This document shows, piece after piece, positions 1 through 7,706 of a stretch of DNA of 48,464 bases. The first letter of the stretch is position 1; each line of letters opens with the position of its first letter. This stretch comes from an uncultured Clostridia bacterium (GTDB taxonomy: Bacteria; Bacillota; Clostridia; Christensenellales; Aristaeellaceae), in the NCBI GenBank assembly GCA_934631985.1, contig CAKTYE010000012.1:1-48464 (forward strand), in the 5' to 3' direction. Below the pieces are notes generated by a model. That model was not told the origin of the DNA and made no database searches. It saw only the letters and a program-made list of their open reading frames with translations. The translations under genes were made by a program, and so were the position numbers.

Positions 1-2
1 AG

Positions 3-50
3 CGGCCAGCAGCGAATGGCTGCTGGCCGGGAAAACTTTATATTTTTTCT
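3..50 (+). terminator. Rho-independent terminator of an upstream gene
   Basis: A perfect 11-bp stem (positions 3-13 with 19-29, 5-nt loop) is followed by an A/T stretch with a T run near 44-49. It closes a transcription unit lying left of the window. Confidence 0.7.
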
Positions 51-191
51 CTGTCCTCTTGACGGGGGGCGGTTCATCAGGCCATGGCTGCTTTTTTTCT
101 GCGCGGGTGTCACGAAGCATGGCTGCGGGGTATGTGCATAATCACCCTTTCCTCGGGGCATCCTCTCCTTCACAGAGAGGGGGACGTGGAG

Positions 192-767
192 ATGGGAATG
201 AAATGCCTTGCAGTGGTGCTGCTGCTCAGCCAGCTGATGAGCCTGAATGGGGCGCAGCGCGCTTCTTTGCGGACGGCGCTTGCCTTGCGGTCCGGCATGC
301 TGCTGCGGCTGCATGTAGTGGCTGCCAGTGATGATACAGAGGATCAGCGGGTGAAGCTCTGCGTCCGGGACGCGGTGCGGGAGGCTTATGCTGCGCAGGA
401 GCAGGACGGCGTCCCCATGGCAGAGCAGGCGGAAAAATGCCTGCCGCAATTGCAGCAGGCTGCGGAGGAGACGGCCCGTGCCGAGGGCTTTGACGGCCCG
501 GTCACCGTCACCATGGAGCAGTGCGCCTTTGATGCACGGACGCTGGATGGCCTAACCATTCCCGCCGGGGTATATCCTGCGCTGATGGTTCGCCTGGGCG
601 CGGCGGAGGGACATAACTGGTGGGGTCTGATGGATCGGGAATTGGCCCTTGCCGCGGCGGAAACGGACGCGGAAGGAACACTGATTTTTCAGCGGGGAAA
701 CGTCCGCTGGATGCTGGTGCTGCCGGGGTGGCTGCTGCGCCTGATGACCGGGGAGGACGCGGCATGA
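192..767 (+). CDS. spoIIR: stage II sporulation protein R (SpoIIR)
   Basis: SpoIIR is made in the forespore, secreted across the septum, and triggers SpoIIGA to process pro-sigma-E in the mother cell. The 191-residue product has an N-terminal hydrophobic segment (residues 5-18), the family block RLHVVAASDD (39-48) followed by DQRVKL, and the C-terminal GHNWW motif (140-144). The Cys that usually follows in NWWC is replaced: here it reads NWWGLMD. An upstream in-frame ATG at 84 exists, but ATG 192 is chosen because an AGAGGGGG ribosome site lies about 8 nt before it and it gives the normal N-terminus. The stop overlaps the sleB start (ATGA), so the two genes are translationally coupled. Confidence 0.85.
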   Translation: MGMKCLAVVLLLSQLMSLNGAQRASLRTALALRSGMLLRLHVVAASDDTEDQRVKLCVRDAVREAYAAQEQDGVPMAEQAEKCLPQLQQAAEETARAEGFDGPVTVTMEQCAFDARTLDGLTIPAGVYPALMVRLGAAEGHNWWGLMDRELALAAAETDAEGTLIFQRGNVRWMLVLPGWLLRLMTGEDAA

Positions 768-1417
768 GAAAACGGCTGGCAGCCCTTGCAGCGGTGATGC
801 TGTGCTGCCTGACGCTTTCGGCAAGCGCGGCGGTGGTGGCCTGGGGAAGCCGTGGGGCGCAGGTCACGCTCATTCAGCAGAAGCTGAAGCAGTATGGCTA
901 TTATGACGGCACGGTGGACGGCATCTTTGGGCGGGAAACGTATCAGGCAGTGGTGTGGTTTCAGCGGAAGAACGGCTTGATGGCGGACGGCGCGGTGGGC
1001 CCCTCCACGGCGGCGGCGCTGGGGGTGACGCTGACCGGGGGTACCGTGGCGGTGACCAGCTATCAGGAAAGCGAAATTCGTGTGCTGGCGCGGCTGGTCA
1101 ACGGGGAAGCCCGGGGCGAGCCGTACATCGGGCAGGTGGCAGTAGCTGCGGTGGTGCTGAACCGGGTAAAAAGCCCGACATTTCCCAACACCATCAGCGG
1201 CGTGGTGTTTCAGACGGGCGCCTTTGACGCGGTATGGGACGGGCAGTTTGATTTGGAGCCTACGGCAAATGCGGTCCGTGCGGCACGGGACGCCATGAAC
1301 GGCTGGGATCCTACCGGCGGGTGTCTATACTATTATAATCCCTCCACGGCAACCAATTCCTGGATATGGACCCGTCAGGTGCAGCTTTCCATCGGAAAGC
1401 ATGCCTTTGCGATTTAG
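764..1417 (+). CDS. sleB: spore cortex-lytic enzyme SleB
   Basis: SleB is a germination-specific lytic transglycosylase that digests the muramic-lactam cortex of spores. The 217-residue protein has a signal peptide (about 1-22, ending SASA), a peptidoglycan-binding type 1 domain (about 27-88, with YGYYDGTVDGIFG) and a hydrolase_2 catalytic domain (about 103-217). Glu115 in NGEARGE fits the conserved catalytic glutamate. The start ATG 764 overlaps the spoIIR stop. The next gene is ypeB, its usual partner, which supports the assignment. Length and domain order match the family. Confidence 0.9.
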   Translation: MRKRLAALAAVMLCCLTLSASAAVVAWGSRGAQVTLIQQKLKQYGYYDGTVDGIFGRETYQAVVWFQRKNGLMADGAVGPSTAAALGVTLTGGTVAVTSYQESEIRVLARLVNGEARGEPYIGQVAVAAVVLNRVKSPTFPNTISGVVFQTGAFDAVWDGQFDLEPTANAVRAARDAMNGWDPTGGCLYYYNPSTATNSWIWTRQVQLSIGKHAFAI

Positions 1418-1439
1418 GGCGGCAAGGGAGCGATCAGTG

Positions 1440-2768
1440 ATGAAGCGTGTTGTGCTGGCTTGGGCGGTGGGCGTGGTGATTTTCGGCTGCGTGACGGGGC
1501 TTGTGCTGGAATCACGGCGGGCTGCCCGGGCGGAAAGGATGATGGAGGAAATTTACCAAAGCGCCCTGGCGGAAACGGCGGAGCAAATGCAGGCCCTGTC
1601 CCTGACGCTGGAAAAGACCATGATCACGGGCGATGCGGCGCAGGGAGCGCGGCTGCTGGCGCGGACGAGTCAGCTTGCCGAGGATGTGCGGCGCAACCTG
1701 ACCTTTCTGCCCCTGAGCCATGAAGCCATGGCCCCGACCCTGACCTTTGCCAATCAGCTGGCGGAATATGCGGCGACGCTGCTGCCGGTGCTGGTGAAGG
1801 AGGGCGCGCTGCCCAGCGGCGACGTGGAGCAGCTGACTGTGCTGCTGACGGACTGCAACCAATTGGGTAGCCAGCTTGCCCTGGCGCAGCAGAGCATGCA
1901 GGCCCAGGGCGTTTCCCTCAGCGATGCGCCGGGGAGCTTTTTTTCCGGCACCGCTGCGGAAACGCGCCCGCTGGAAACATTAGGGGATCAGGATAACGGC
2001 ATGCAGTACCCGACGCTGATCTATGACGGGGCGTTCTCGGATGCGCGGCATTTGGGTACGCCGCAGGGCCTGCCGCAAACTCAGGTGACCCAGGCGGAGG
2101 CCATGGAGCTTGCACGGGTATTTGTGGGGGCAGAGCGCGTCACAGCGGTACGGGAAGCGCCTGCCACCAGCGGCGCGCTGCCGGCCTGGGGCGTCACGGT
2201 GGAGACGGGAGACGTGCAGCTGAACGTGGAGGTGACCGTGCAGGGCGGCAAGGTGCTGTGGATGATGCCCGAAACAGCCTCCTTCAACGAAAGCCTGCCG
2301 GAGGAAATTTGTGCGCAGCGGGCCGAAGCCTTTTTGCGGGAGCGCGGCTTTACGGACATGTCCTTGACCTATACCGGGCGCTATGGCGACGGGCTGCTGG
2401 TGCTGAACTTTGCCGCCACCCAGGAGCATGTGCTGCTGTATCCTGATTTGGTCAAGGTGCAGGTGCGCATGGATACCGGGGAGGTCGTGGGGCTGGAGGC
2501 CAATAATTACTGGATGAACCACCGCACGCGGACGCTGACTGCACCGGGCATTTCTCAGGATCAGGCCCGCGCCCGGCTTGCCGAGGGCCTGACCGTGACA
2601 GGTACGCAGCTTTGTCTGATCCCACTGCGGGACACGGAACGGCTGTGCTATGAGTTTGCTGTCAGCCGGGGAGACGGGGCGTACCTGATCTATGTGGACG
2701 CGCAGACCGGGGAGGAGGTCGAGCTGCTCAAGCGCATCGACACGGCGCAGGGGACGCTGGTGGCGTAA
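1440..2768 (+). CDS. ypeB: germination protein YpeB
   Basis: YpeB is the spore membrane partner that SleB needs for stability and localisation. The 442-residue protein has one N-terminal transmembrane segment (about 4-22), a helical region rich in Ala, Gln and Leu (about 30-190), and repeated PepSY-like modules toward the C-terminus, for example TQAEAMELARVFVG and the block ending DAQTGEEVELLKR. ATG 1440 has an AAGGGAG site 9 nt upstream and follows the sleB stop by 22 nt. The in-frame codon at 1401 lies inside sleB and has no ribosome site. Confidence 0.87.
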   Translation: MKRVVLAWAVGVVIFGCVTGLVLESRRAARAERMMEEIYQSALAETAEQMQALSLTLEKTMITGDAAQGARLLARTSQLAEDVRRNLTFLPLSHEAMAPTLTFANQLAEYAATLLPVLVKEGALPSGDVEQLTVLLTDCNQLGSQLALAQQSMQAQGVSLSDAPGSFFSGTAAETRPLETLGDQDNGMQYPTLIYDGAFSDARHLGTPQGLPQTQVTQAEAMELARVFVGAERVTAVREAPATSGALPAWGVTVETGDVQLNVEVTVQGGKVLWMMPETASFNESLPEEICAQRAEAFLRERGFTDMSLTYTGRYGDGLLVLNFAATQEHVLLYPDLVKVQVRMDTGEVVGLEANNYWMNHRTRTLTAPGISQDQARARLAEGLTVTGTQLCLIPLRDTERLCYEFAVSRGDGAYLIYVDAQTGEEVELLKRIDTAQGTLVA

Positions 2769-2851
2769 GGCAGCAGGAACCTGCACGCAAAAAAATATTC
2801 GTTAGGGAAGAAAGCTGTCGCCCGCCCCGTTAAATGAATGAGGTGAGACCA

Positions 2852-3496
2852 TTGACAGAGATTTTGATTCTGGAACCTGATGAATGGCTAGGCAAGCGGA
2901 TGCAGGAGGTACTGACCCGCTCCGGGCATCATTGTGAGCGGGCAGAGACCATTGCGGCGGGTCTCACCCGGGTAGAAAAGTCGGAGCGGCTGCTGACGCT
3001 GCTGAATGCCCGCCTGCCGTGGGTGGAGAGCTTTCAGATGCTGAAGGCGTTGTCCGCGCGGGGCTGGCCTGTGCTGTTTATGACCGGGGACGCGGCGAAC
3101 AGCGCACATTTGCAGGCCCTGTATCAGGGCAGCAGCGCCGTGCTGCTTTCGCCCTTTGACGGCAAGGCGCTGGTTCATGCGGTGGAGGAGTTGTTGCGGG
3201 CCACGGACACCACGCTGACCATCGGCGGGCTGTCCCTGGATGTGGAGAACCGCCACGCCACCCTGGACGGGCAGGAGGTGCCGCTGACGGCGCAGGAGTT
3301 TGCGCTGCTGCAGGCGCTGATGGAGTCCCCGGACGCGGCACTCTCCCGGGAGCAGCTTTTGCGCACGGCGTGGGGCTATCAGGGCGTGGGGGAGACGCGC
3401 ACGGTGGACGTGCATGTCCAGCGCCTGCGCAGAAAAATCGGCTCCACCGCCATTGAAACGGTGTACAAGCTGGGCTATAAGCTGCGCATGGCATAA
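2852..3496 (+). CDS. OmpR-family regulator with degenerate receiver domain
   Basis: The protein has a receiver-like domain (about 1-115) and a C-terminal winged helix (about 123-214) with the typical LTAQEFALLQALMESP and TVDVHVQRLRRKIG blocks, so it should bind DNA. The receiver lacks key residues. The phospho-acceptor position reads LLNARLPW, with Asn52 in place of Asp, and the conserved Lys before PF is Ser (SPF). Phosphorylation by a histidine kinase is therefore unlikely, and no kinase gene is nearby. TTG 2852 is preferred because AGGTGAG lies 5 nt upstream and it gives a normal receiver start. The alternative ATG 2834 would add six residues but has no ribosome site. It follows ypeB by about 80 nt. 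Confidence 0.8.
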   Translation: MTEILILEPDEWLGKRMQEVLTRSGHHCERAETIAAGLTRVEKSERLLTLLNARLPWVESFQMLKALSARGWPVLFMTGDAANSAHLQALYQGSSAVLLSPFDGKALVHAVEELLRATDTTLTIGGLSLDVENRHATLDGQEVPLTAQEFALLQALMESPDAALSREQLLRTAWGYQGVGETRTVDVHVQRLRRKIGSTAIETVYKLGYKLRMA

Positions 3497-3539
3497 ACGC
3501 CGGGGCTTTGCGGCGCTGCATTTTGCAGCAGCCTGCGGC

Positions 3540-3568
3540 TTGACAGCGGCGTGTACCTGTGCTAGGAT
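3540..3568 (+). promoter_or_regulatory. sigma-A type promoter of the aminotransferase gene
   Basis: TTGACA (3540-3545), a 17-nt spacer and TAGGAT (3563-3568). An inverted repeat, CCTGT (3556-3560) with ACAGG (3569-3573), brackets the -10 element. The same pair recurs around the ribosome site at 3680-3696. Confidence 0.7.
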
Positions 3569-3573
3569 ACAGG

Positions 3574-3699
3574 CGAACCAAATAGTTCCTTTCCCCATCA
3601 CCGGGTGGGGTGGCATAAAGGCATGCAGGGCATTCCCGCAGGTACGGCGCAGACGCGCTATAAGGGAACGCCTCGCATGCCTGTTCTTTTTACAGGAGG
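3574..3699 (+). promoter_or_regulatory. structured 5' leader with attenuator-like hairpin
   Basis: The leader between promoter and aminotransferase folds into several helices: CCCCA/TGGGG near 3593-3610, then a 19-position stem (3619-3637 with 3664-3682, about 15 Watson-Crick pairs) around a GC-rich loop. The long stem is followed at once by TTCTTTTT (3684-3691), as in an intrinsic terminator. The T run also forms the loop of a CCTGT/ACAGG hairpin (3680-3684 with 3692-3696) that overlaps the AGGAGG ribosome site. This is an attenuator or riboswitch layout, but I do not recognise a known riboswitch class. Confidence 0.5.
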
Positions 3700-3708
3700 A
3701 TGAGCATC

Positions 3709-4833
3709 ATGAAGATCAAGCCCTTTGCCGTGGAGGAATGGATGAACGCCTGGGAGGACGGCGCAACCTACAATATTGCGGAGACTTGCGTGGATTCCGT
3801 GTCGCTGGACGAGCTGCTTGCCATGTCCGGCGAGGACAAGCAGGCGTTTCTGGATACGCTGTGCGCCCGCCGCCTGACCTATGGCAGCATCACGGGTGCG
3901 CCTGCGTTCAAGCAGGGCATTTGCAGGCTGTATCGTTCACTGGACCCGGCGCATGTTATCCCGACCCATGGTGCGGCAGGGGCGAACCATCATGTTTTTC
4001 TGTCGCTGATTGGCCCGGGGGATCATGTGGTCAGCGTTATGCCCACCTATCAGCAGTTGTATGCCATCCCCGAATCGCTGGGCGCGAAGGTGGATGTGCT
4101 GCACCTGCTCAGGGAGGATGGCTATCTGCCGGATGTACAGGCGCTTCGCCGTTTGGTCACGCCCGGCACGAAGATGATCTGCATCAACAATCCCAACAAC
4201 CCCACCGGCGCGCTGATGAGCCGGGACGTGCTGATGGAAATTGTCGCCATTGCCGAAAGCGTGGGCGCATGGGTGCTGTGCGATGAGGTATACCGTCACC
4301 TGACGCAGGCGGATACATGGAGCGAGTCCATTGTGGACTTGTATGAGAAGGGTATTTCCGTCAGCAGCATGTCGAAGGTGTTTTCGCTGGCGGGGCTGCG
4401 GCTGGGCTGGATCGCCACCCGGGACGACGCGGCGATTCGTGCCTGCCTGTCTCAGCGGGATTATAACCTCATCAGCTGCGGCATGCTGGACGAGGCTGTG
4501 GCGGCGCTGGCACTGAAGCATGGTGACAAGCTGCTGGCACGGAACCGGGCCATTGTCCGGGAAAATCTGGCACTGCTGGATGCCTGGGTGGCGGGGGAGC
4601 GCCATGTCAGCTATGTGAAGCCCCAGGCCGGCACCACCGCGCTGATTTACTACGATTTGGACATTCCGTCCTACACCTTCTGCGAGGAGCTGTATCAGCA
4701 GACGGGGGCCTTCGTCACCCCCGGCGATTGCTTTGAGGAGCCGAAGTGCTTCCGCGTTGGCTATGCCTGCGATGCACAGACCCTGCGGCAGGGCTTGCAG
4801 GCGGTCAGCACCTATCTGAAAAGCAAGGAATAA
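3709..4833 (+). CDS. class I/II PLP-dependent aminotransferase
   Basis: A 374-residue fold-type I aminotransferase of unknown substrate. Visible landmarks are the NNPNNPTGALMS block, the CDEVYRHL segment holding the pyridine-nitrogen Asp, and SSMSKVFSLAGLRLGW, where the Lys after MS forms the PLP Schiff base. The start MKIKPFAVEEWMNAWE is typical of a clostridial subgroup annotated only as aminotransferase. ATG 3709 is chosen over ATG 3700 because AGGAGG (3694-3699) lies 9 nt before it. The gene stands alone between its own promoter and terminator, and the leader suggests control by a metabolite or by translation. Confidence 0.85.
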   Translation: MKIKPFAVEEWMNAWEDGATYNIAETCVDSVSLDELLAMSGEDKQAFLDTLCARRLTYGSITGAPAFKQGICRLYRSLDPAHVIPTHGAAGANHHVFLSLIGPGDHVVSVMPTYQQLYAIPESLGAKVDVLHLLREDGYLPDVQALRRLVTPGTKMICINNPNNPTGALMSRDVLMEIVAIAESVGAWVLCDEVYRHLTQADTWSESIVDLYEKGISVSSMSKVFSLAGLRLGWIATRDDAAIRACLSQRDYNLISCGMLDEAVAALALKHGDKLLARNRAIVRENLALLDAWVAGERHVSYVKPQAGTTALIYYDLDIPSYTFCEELYQQTGAFVTPGDCFEEPKCFRVGYACDAQTLRQGLQAVSTYLKSKE

Positions 4834-4843
4834 GACATGTAAA

Positions 4844-4876
4844 GGGGATCACCGCAGGCCGCGGCGATCCTCTTTT
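4844..4876 (+). terminator. terminator of the aminotransferase gene
   Basis: GGGGATC-A-CCGC pairs with GCGG-C-GATCCTC (4844-4872) around AGGCC, followed by TTTT. Confidence 0.7.
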
Positions 4877-5173
4877 GCACGGTAGTCTCTGGGGGAAAAA
4901 CCGGTAGAATTTCAGAAAGAAATTCGGGAAGATGAAGCTGTTATAATGGCAGGAGCCGTTCCGGCACACCAGCGGCACAACATTCAGCATAAGATAGGGG
5001 GAGACGTGCTTTCATTCAGGTTAACCGAGTGGACATACGCCTGACGGGGTATGGCAAACACCTCCAAATGGACGTGATCATAATGGTAACTGCACTTTTT
5101 AGGATAGCATTGCAGGCATAACTGCGATATAATGATAGCATATCTGGGAAGAAGCGCAAGGGGAGAAAGAACA
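4877..5173 (+). other. intergenic region with inverted repeat and promoter-like elements
   Basis: No convincing gene is present. A 7-bp inverted repeat (GAATTTC 4907-4913, GAAATTC 4919-4925) lies just before a TATAAT at 4942-4947. A second TATAAT at 5128-5133 sits about 40 nt before the glycosylase start and probably serves it, although its -35 is weak. A GGGGGAG followed by GTG near 5005 opens only 12 codons, with poor spacing. Confidence 0.4.
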
Positions 5174-5818
5174 GTGTATTTTGCTTACGGCGAGACAGAG
5201 CTTGCCTATCTGCGGAAAAAGGACAAGCGGCTGGGGAAGGTCATCAATCAGATCGGGCAGGTCGAGCGCACGGTGGATACCGACCTGTTCTCTGCCGTGG
5301 TGCATCACATCATTGGGCAGCAGATTTCCACTAAGGCGCAGACGACCATCTGGCAGCGGATGCAGGATGCACTGGGCGTGGTGAATGCCGAGACGATCCT
5401 TGCGGCAGGGGTTCCGAAGCTGCAGGCCCAGGGGATGACCTTTCGCAAGGCGGAGTATATTACGGACTTTGCGCAGAAGGTTCACAGCGGCGCGTTTTCG
5501 TTGGATGCGGTGGCGCAGATGCCGGACGCGGAAGCCATTCAGGCGCTGACGGCGCTCAAGGGCATCGGTGTGTGGACGGCGGAAATGATCCTGCTGTTCT
5601 GCTTGCAGCGCCCGGATGTGCTTAGCTATGACGATCTGGCGATCCAGCGCGGACTGCGCATGGTGTACCATCACCGCGACATAGACCGCGCACGGTTTGA
5701 ACGGTATCGACGTCGGTATAGCCCCTATGGCAGCGTGGCGAGTCTGTACCTGTGGGCGGTGGCGGGCGGTGCGATTCCGGGCATGCGGGACTATCAGGTG
5801 AAAAAAGCAGGCAAATGA
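5174..5818 (+). CDS. HhH-GPD DNA glycosylase (AlkA-like, 3-methyladenine)
   Basis: A base-excision repair glycosylase, 214 residues. It carries the helix-hairpin-helix with catalytic Asp: LKGIGVWTAEMILLF, then SYDDLAIQRGLRMVY, where the second Asp of YDD fits the catalytic position. It lacks the N-terminal TBP-like domain of E. coli AlkA, as do many Firmicutes homologues. The start is taken as GTG 5174 because AAGGGGAG lies 8 nt upstream. The ATG at 5132 overlaps the TATAAT -10 element and cannot be the start of that transcript. It leads a five-gene plus-strand run whose second gene is ogt, so the unit handles alkylated DNA. Confidence 0.82.
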   Translation: MYFAYGETELAYLRKKDKRLGKVINQIGQVERTVDTDLFSAVVHHIIGQQISTKAQTTIWQRMQDALGVVNAETILAAGVPKLQAQGMTFRKAEYITDFAQKVHSGAFSLDAVAQMPDAEAIQALTALKGIGVWTAEMILLFCLQRPDVLSYDDLAIQRGLRMVYHHRDIDRARFERYRRRYSPYGSVASLYLWAVAGGAIPGMRDYQVKKAGK

Positions 5819-5832
5819 AAGGAGCACGCAGC

Positions 5833-6366
5833 ATGGTTTCAACTTGTACCTATTTATCCCCCTTGGGCGGCATCCTGCTGGCGGCGGACGAGATCGGCCT
5901 GACAGGGCTGTGGTTCGATGGGGAAAAGTATTTTGCAGAAAATCTGCCCCGGGAGCATGCAGTGCAGGAAACACCCATTTTGCAGGAAACGAAGCGCTGG
6001 CTGGATGTATATTTCAGCGGAAAGCAGCCCGACTTCATGCTGCCGCTGCATCCCGTGGGTTCACCCTTTCGGCAGGCGGTGTGGGCGCTGCTGCTGCAAA
6101 TCCCCTATGGTCAGACGGTCACCTACGGCGAACTTGCACGTCAGCTTGCGGCGAAGCAGGGACGCGCAAAAATGTCCGCGCAGGCGGTGGGCGGAGCCGT
6201 GGGACATAATGAAATTTCCATCATCATTCCATGCCACCGGGTGGTGGGGACGAACGGTAGCCTGACAGGGTACGCAGGCGGCATCACAAAAAAGAAGAAA
6301 CTATTGGAGCTGGAACAGGCAGATATGCACCGTCTATTTGTCCCCACCAAGGGAACGGCGCTGTGA
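5833..6366 (+). CDS. ogt: methylated-DNA--[protein]-cysteine S-methyltransferase (Ogt)
   Basis: A suicide repair protein that moves the alkyl group from O6-alkylguanine to its own Cys. The 177-residue product contains the HTH block PFRQAVWALLLQIPYGQTVTYGEL and the active site IIPCHRVVGTNGSLTGYAGG, so the acceptor Cys is present. The start is ATG 5833, with AAAGGAG 9 nt upstream; ATG 5815 has no such site. The gap to the glycosylase gene is 14 nt and the stop overlaps the region before the HD gene, consistent with one operon. Confidence 0.92.
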   Translation: MVSTCTYLSPLGGILLAADEIGLTGLWFDGEKYFAENLPREHAVQETPILQETKRWLDVYFSGKQPDFMLPLHPVGSPFRQAVWALLLQIPYGQTVTYGELARQLAAKQGRAKMSAQAVGGAVGHNEISIIIPCHRVVGTNGSLTGYAGGITKKKKLLELEQADMHRLFVPTKGTAL

Positions 6367-6383
6367 GCGAGGAGGAACACAGG

Positions 6384-6887
6384 ATGATCGTTGCAAAGGC
6401 AATTGCCAAGATGATCGACTTTTACAAGGGCAATCTGCACGATATTGAGCATTTTTTGAAGGTATGGGGCTATGCAAAGACCATCGGCGAGCTGGAGGGC
6501 CTGGACAGCACTATCCAGCAGCGGCTGGAGCTGACCGCTGTGGTGCATGACATTTCCTGTCCGCTGTGCCGGGAAAAGTATGGCAGCGCAGACGGAAAGC
6601 ATCAGGAGCTGGAAAGTCCGCCGCTGGTGGAGAACTTTTTTGCGGACATGCCCGTGGCATCGGCGGAGGTGGAACGCATTTCCTGGGTGGTGGCGCATCA
6701 TCACACCTACACGAATGTGGAGGGGCTGGACTATCAAATTCTGCTGGAAGCCGATTTTCTGGTGAATGCGTCCGAAAGCCACTATACCCGGGCGCTGATC
6801 GAAAATACCCGAAAGGCGATGTTCCGCACGGCGGCGGGATTGCGGCTGCTGGACAGCATTTACCTGCAGGGAGAACAAGCGGGATGA
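6384..6887 (+). CDS. HD-domain phosphohydrolase
   Basis: A 167-residue HD-superfamily metal-dependent phosphohydrolase. The metal ligands are visible: LHDIEHF near residues 16-22, VVHDIS with the signature His-Asp pair, and WVVAHHHTYTN. The substrate is unknown; the family includes (p)ppGpp, nucleotide and cyclic-dinucleotide hydrolases. ATG 6384 has AGGAGG 8 nt upstream. A GTG at 6363 overlapping the ogt stop would add seven residues. The next gene overlaps its stop by 4 nt. Confidence 0.82.
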   Translation: MIVAKAIAKMIDFYKGNLHDIEHFLKVWGYAKTIGELEGLDSTIQQRLELTAVVHDISCPLCREKYGSADGKHQELESPPLVENFFADMPVASAEVERISWVVAHHHTYTNVEGLDYQILLEADFLVNASESHYTRALIENTRKAMFRTAAGLRLLDSIYLQGEQAG

Positions 6888-7672
6888 AATCAACGAATCG
6901 GGACGTGGTTCAGCAGGCGTTCAGCCAGCAGGCCGCATTGTTTGAAAACAGCCGCATGAACTTTTCCAAGCAGGAATATCTGAACTACACCGTGGAGAAG
7001 CTGGCGCTGTCTCCGACAGATCATGTGCTGGAGGTTGCTGCCGGAACCTGCGCCTGCGGGCGGGCCATTGCGCCCCATGCGCAGTGCGTGACCTGCCTGG
7101 ACATGACGCCTGCCATGCTGTCCGTGGGCAAGACCGAGGCGGAAAAGGCGCGTCTGACCAACATGTGCTTTGTGCTGGGAGATGCGGCGGAACTGCCGTT
7201 TTTGGAAAGCAGCTTTGATGTGGTGCTTTCCCGGTTGGCATTCCATCATTTCCCGGAAACAGCCCGGCCGTTCGCGGAGATGGTGCGTGTGCTGAGACCC
7301 GGTGGCAAGCTGGTCATCATCGACATGGAGGCCGCAGCGGAAGGGCTGCGGGATACGGAGGATACGCTGGAGCGCATGCGCGATCCCTCCCACGTCCGCA
7401 ATCTCAGCCATGAGGAAATGCTGGACCTGTATGCAAGGCATGGCCTGAACGTGACCTGCTGTGAAGGTACACGCATCCCGGTGCAGCTGCAAAGCTGGAT
7501 GGAGCTGACCAAAACACCGCGGGCCGTGCAGGAGCAGCTGGCTGCGTGTATGCAGGAGGAGCTGGCAGGCGGCAGGAAAACAGGTTTTGCGCCGTTTATG
7601 GAGGATGGACAGATCAAGTTTTATCAGCGCTGGGCGCTGGTCATTGGAGAAAGGCCGCAGGAAACGGTGTGA
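6884..7672 (+). CDS. class I SAM-dependent methyltransferase (UbiE-like)
   Basis: A 262-residue methyltransferase_11-type protein. Motif I is DHVLEVAAGTCACGRAI (the usual GxGxG is altered to AGTCACG), post-I is CLDMTPAML, and motif IV is FDVVLSRLAFHHF, then VLRPGGKLVIIDME. Such UbiE-like enzymes methylate small molecules or lipids; the substrate is not evident. ATG 6884 overlaps the preceding stop. Its position between a repair/HD pair and a secreted phosphoesterase gives no clear clue. Confidence 0.85.
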   Translation: MKSTNRDVVQQAFSQQAALFENSRMNFSKQEYLNYTVEKLALSPTDHVLEVAAGTCACGRAIAPHAQCVTCLDMTPAMLSVGKTEAEKARLTNMCFVLGDAAELPFLESSFDVVLSRLAFHHFPETARPFAEMVRVLRPGGKLVIIDMEAAAEGLRDTEDTLERMRDPSHVRNLSHEEMLDLYARHGLNVTCCEGTRIPVQLQSWMELTKTPRAVQEQLAACMQEELAGGRKTGFAPFMEDGQIKFYQRWALVIGERPQETV

Positions 7673-7706
7673 GACAGCTGCTGGCGCATCAGGGAGGAAG
7701 CTCAGG

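Noticed and set aside
4990..5050. A 12-codon ORF after GGGGGAG near 5005
   Set aside because: The spacing to GTG is only about 2 nt, and nothing else supports translation.
5132..5134. ATG 5132 as start of the DNA glycosylase
   Set aside because: It overlaps a TATAAT -10 element, and GTG 5174 has a proper ribosome site.
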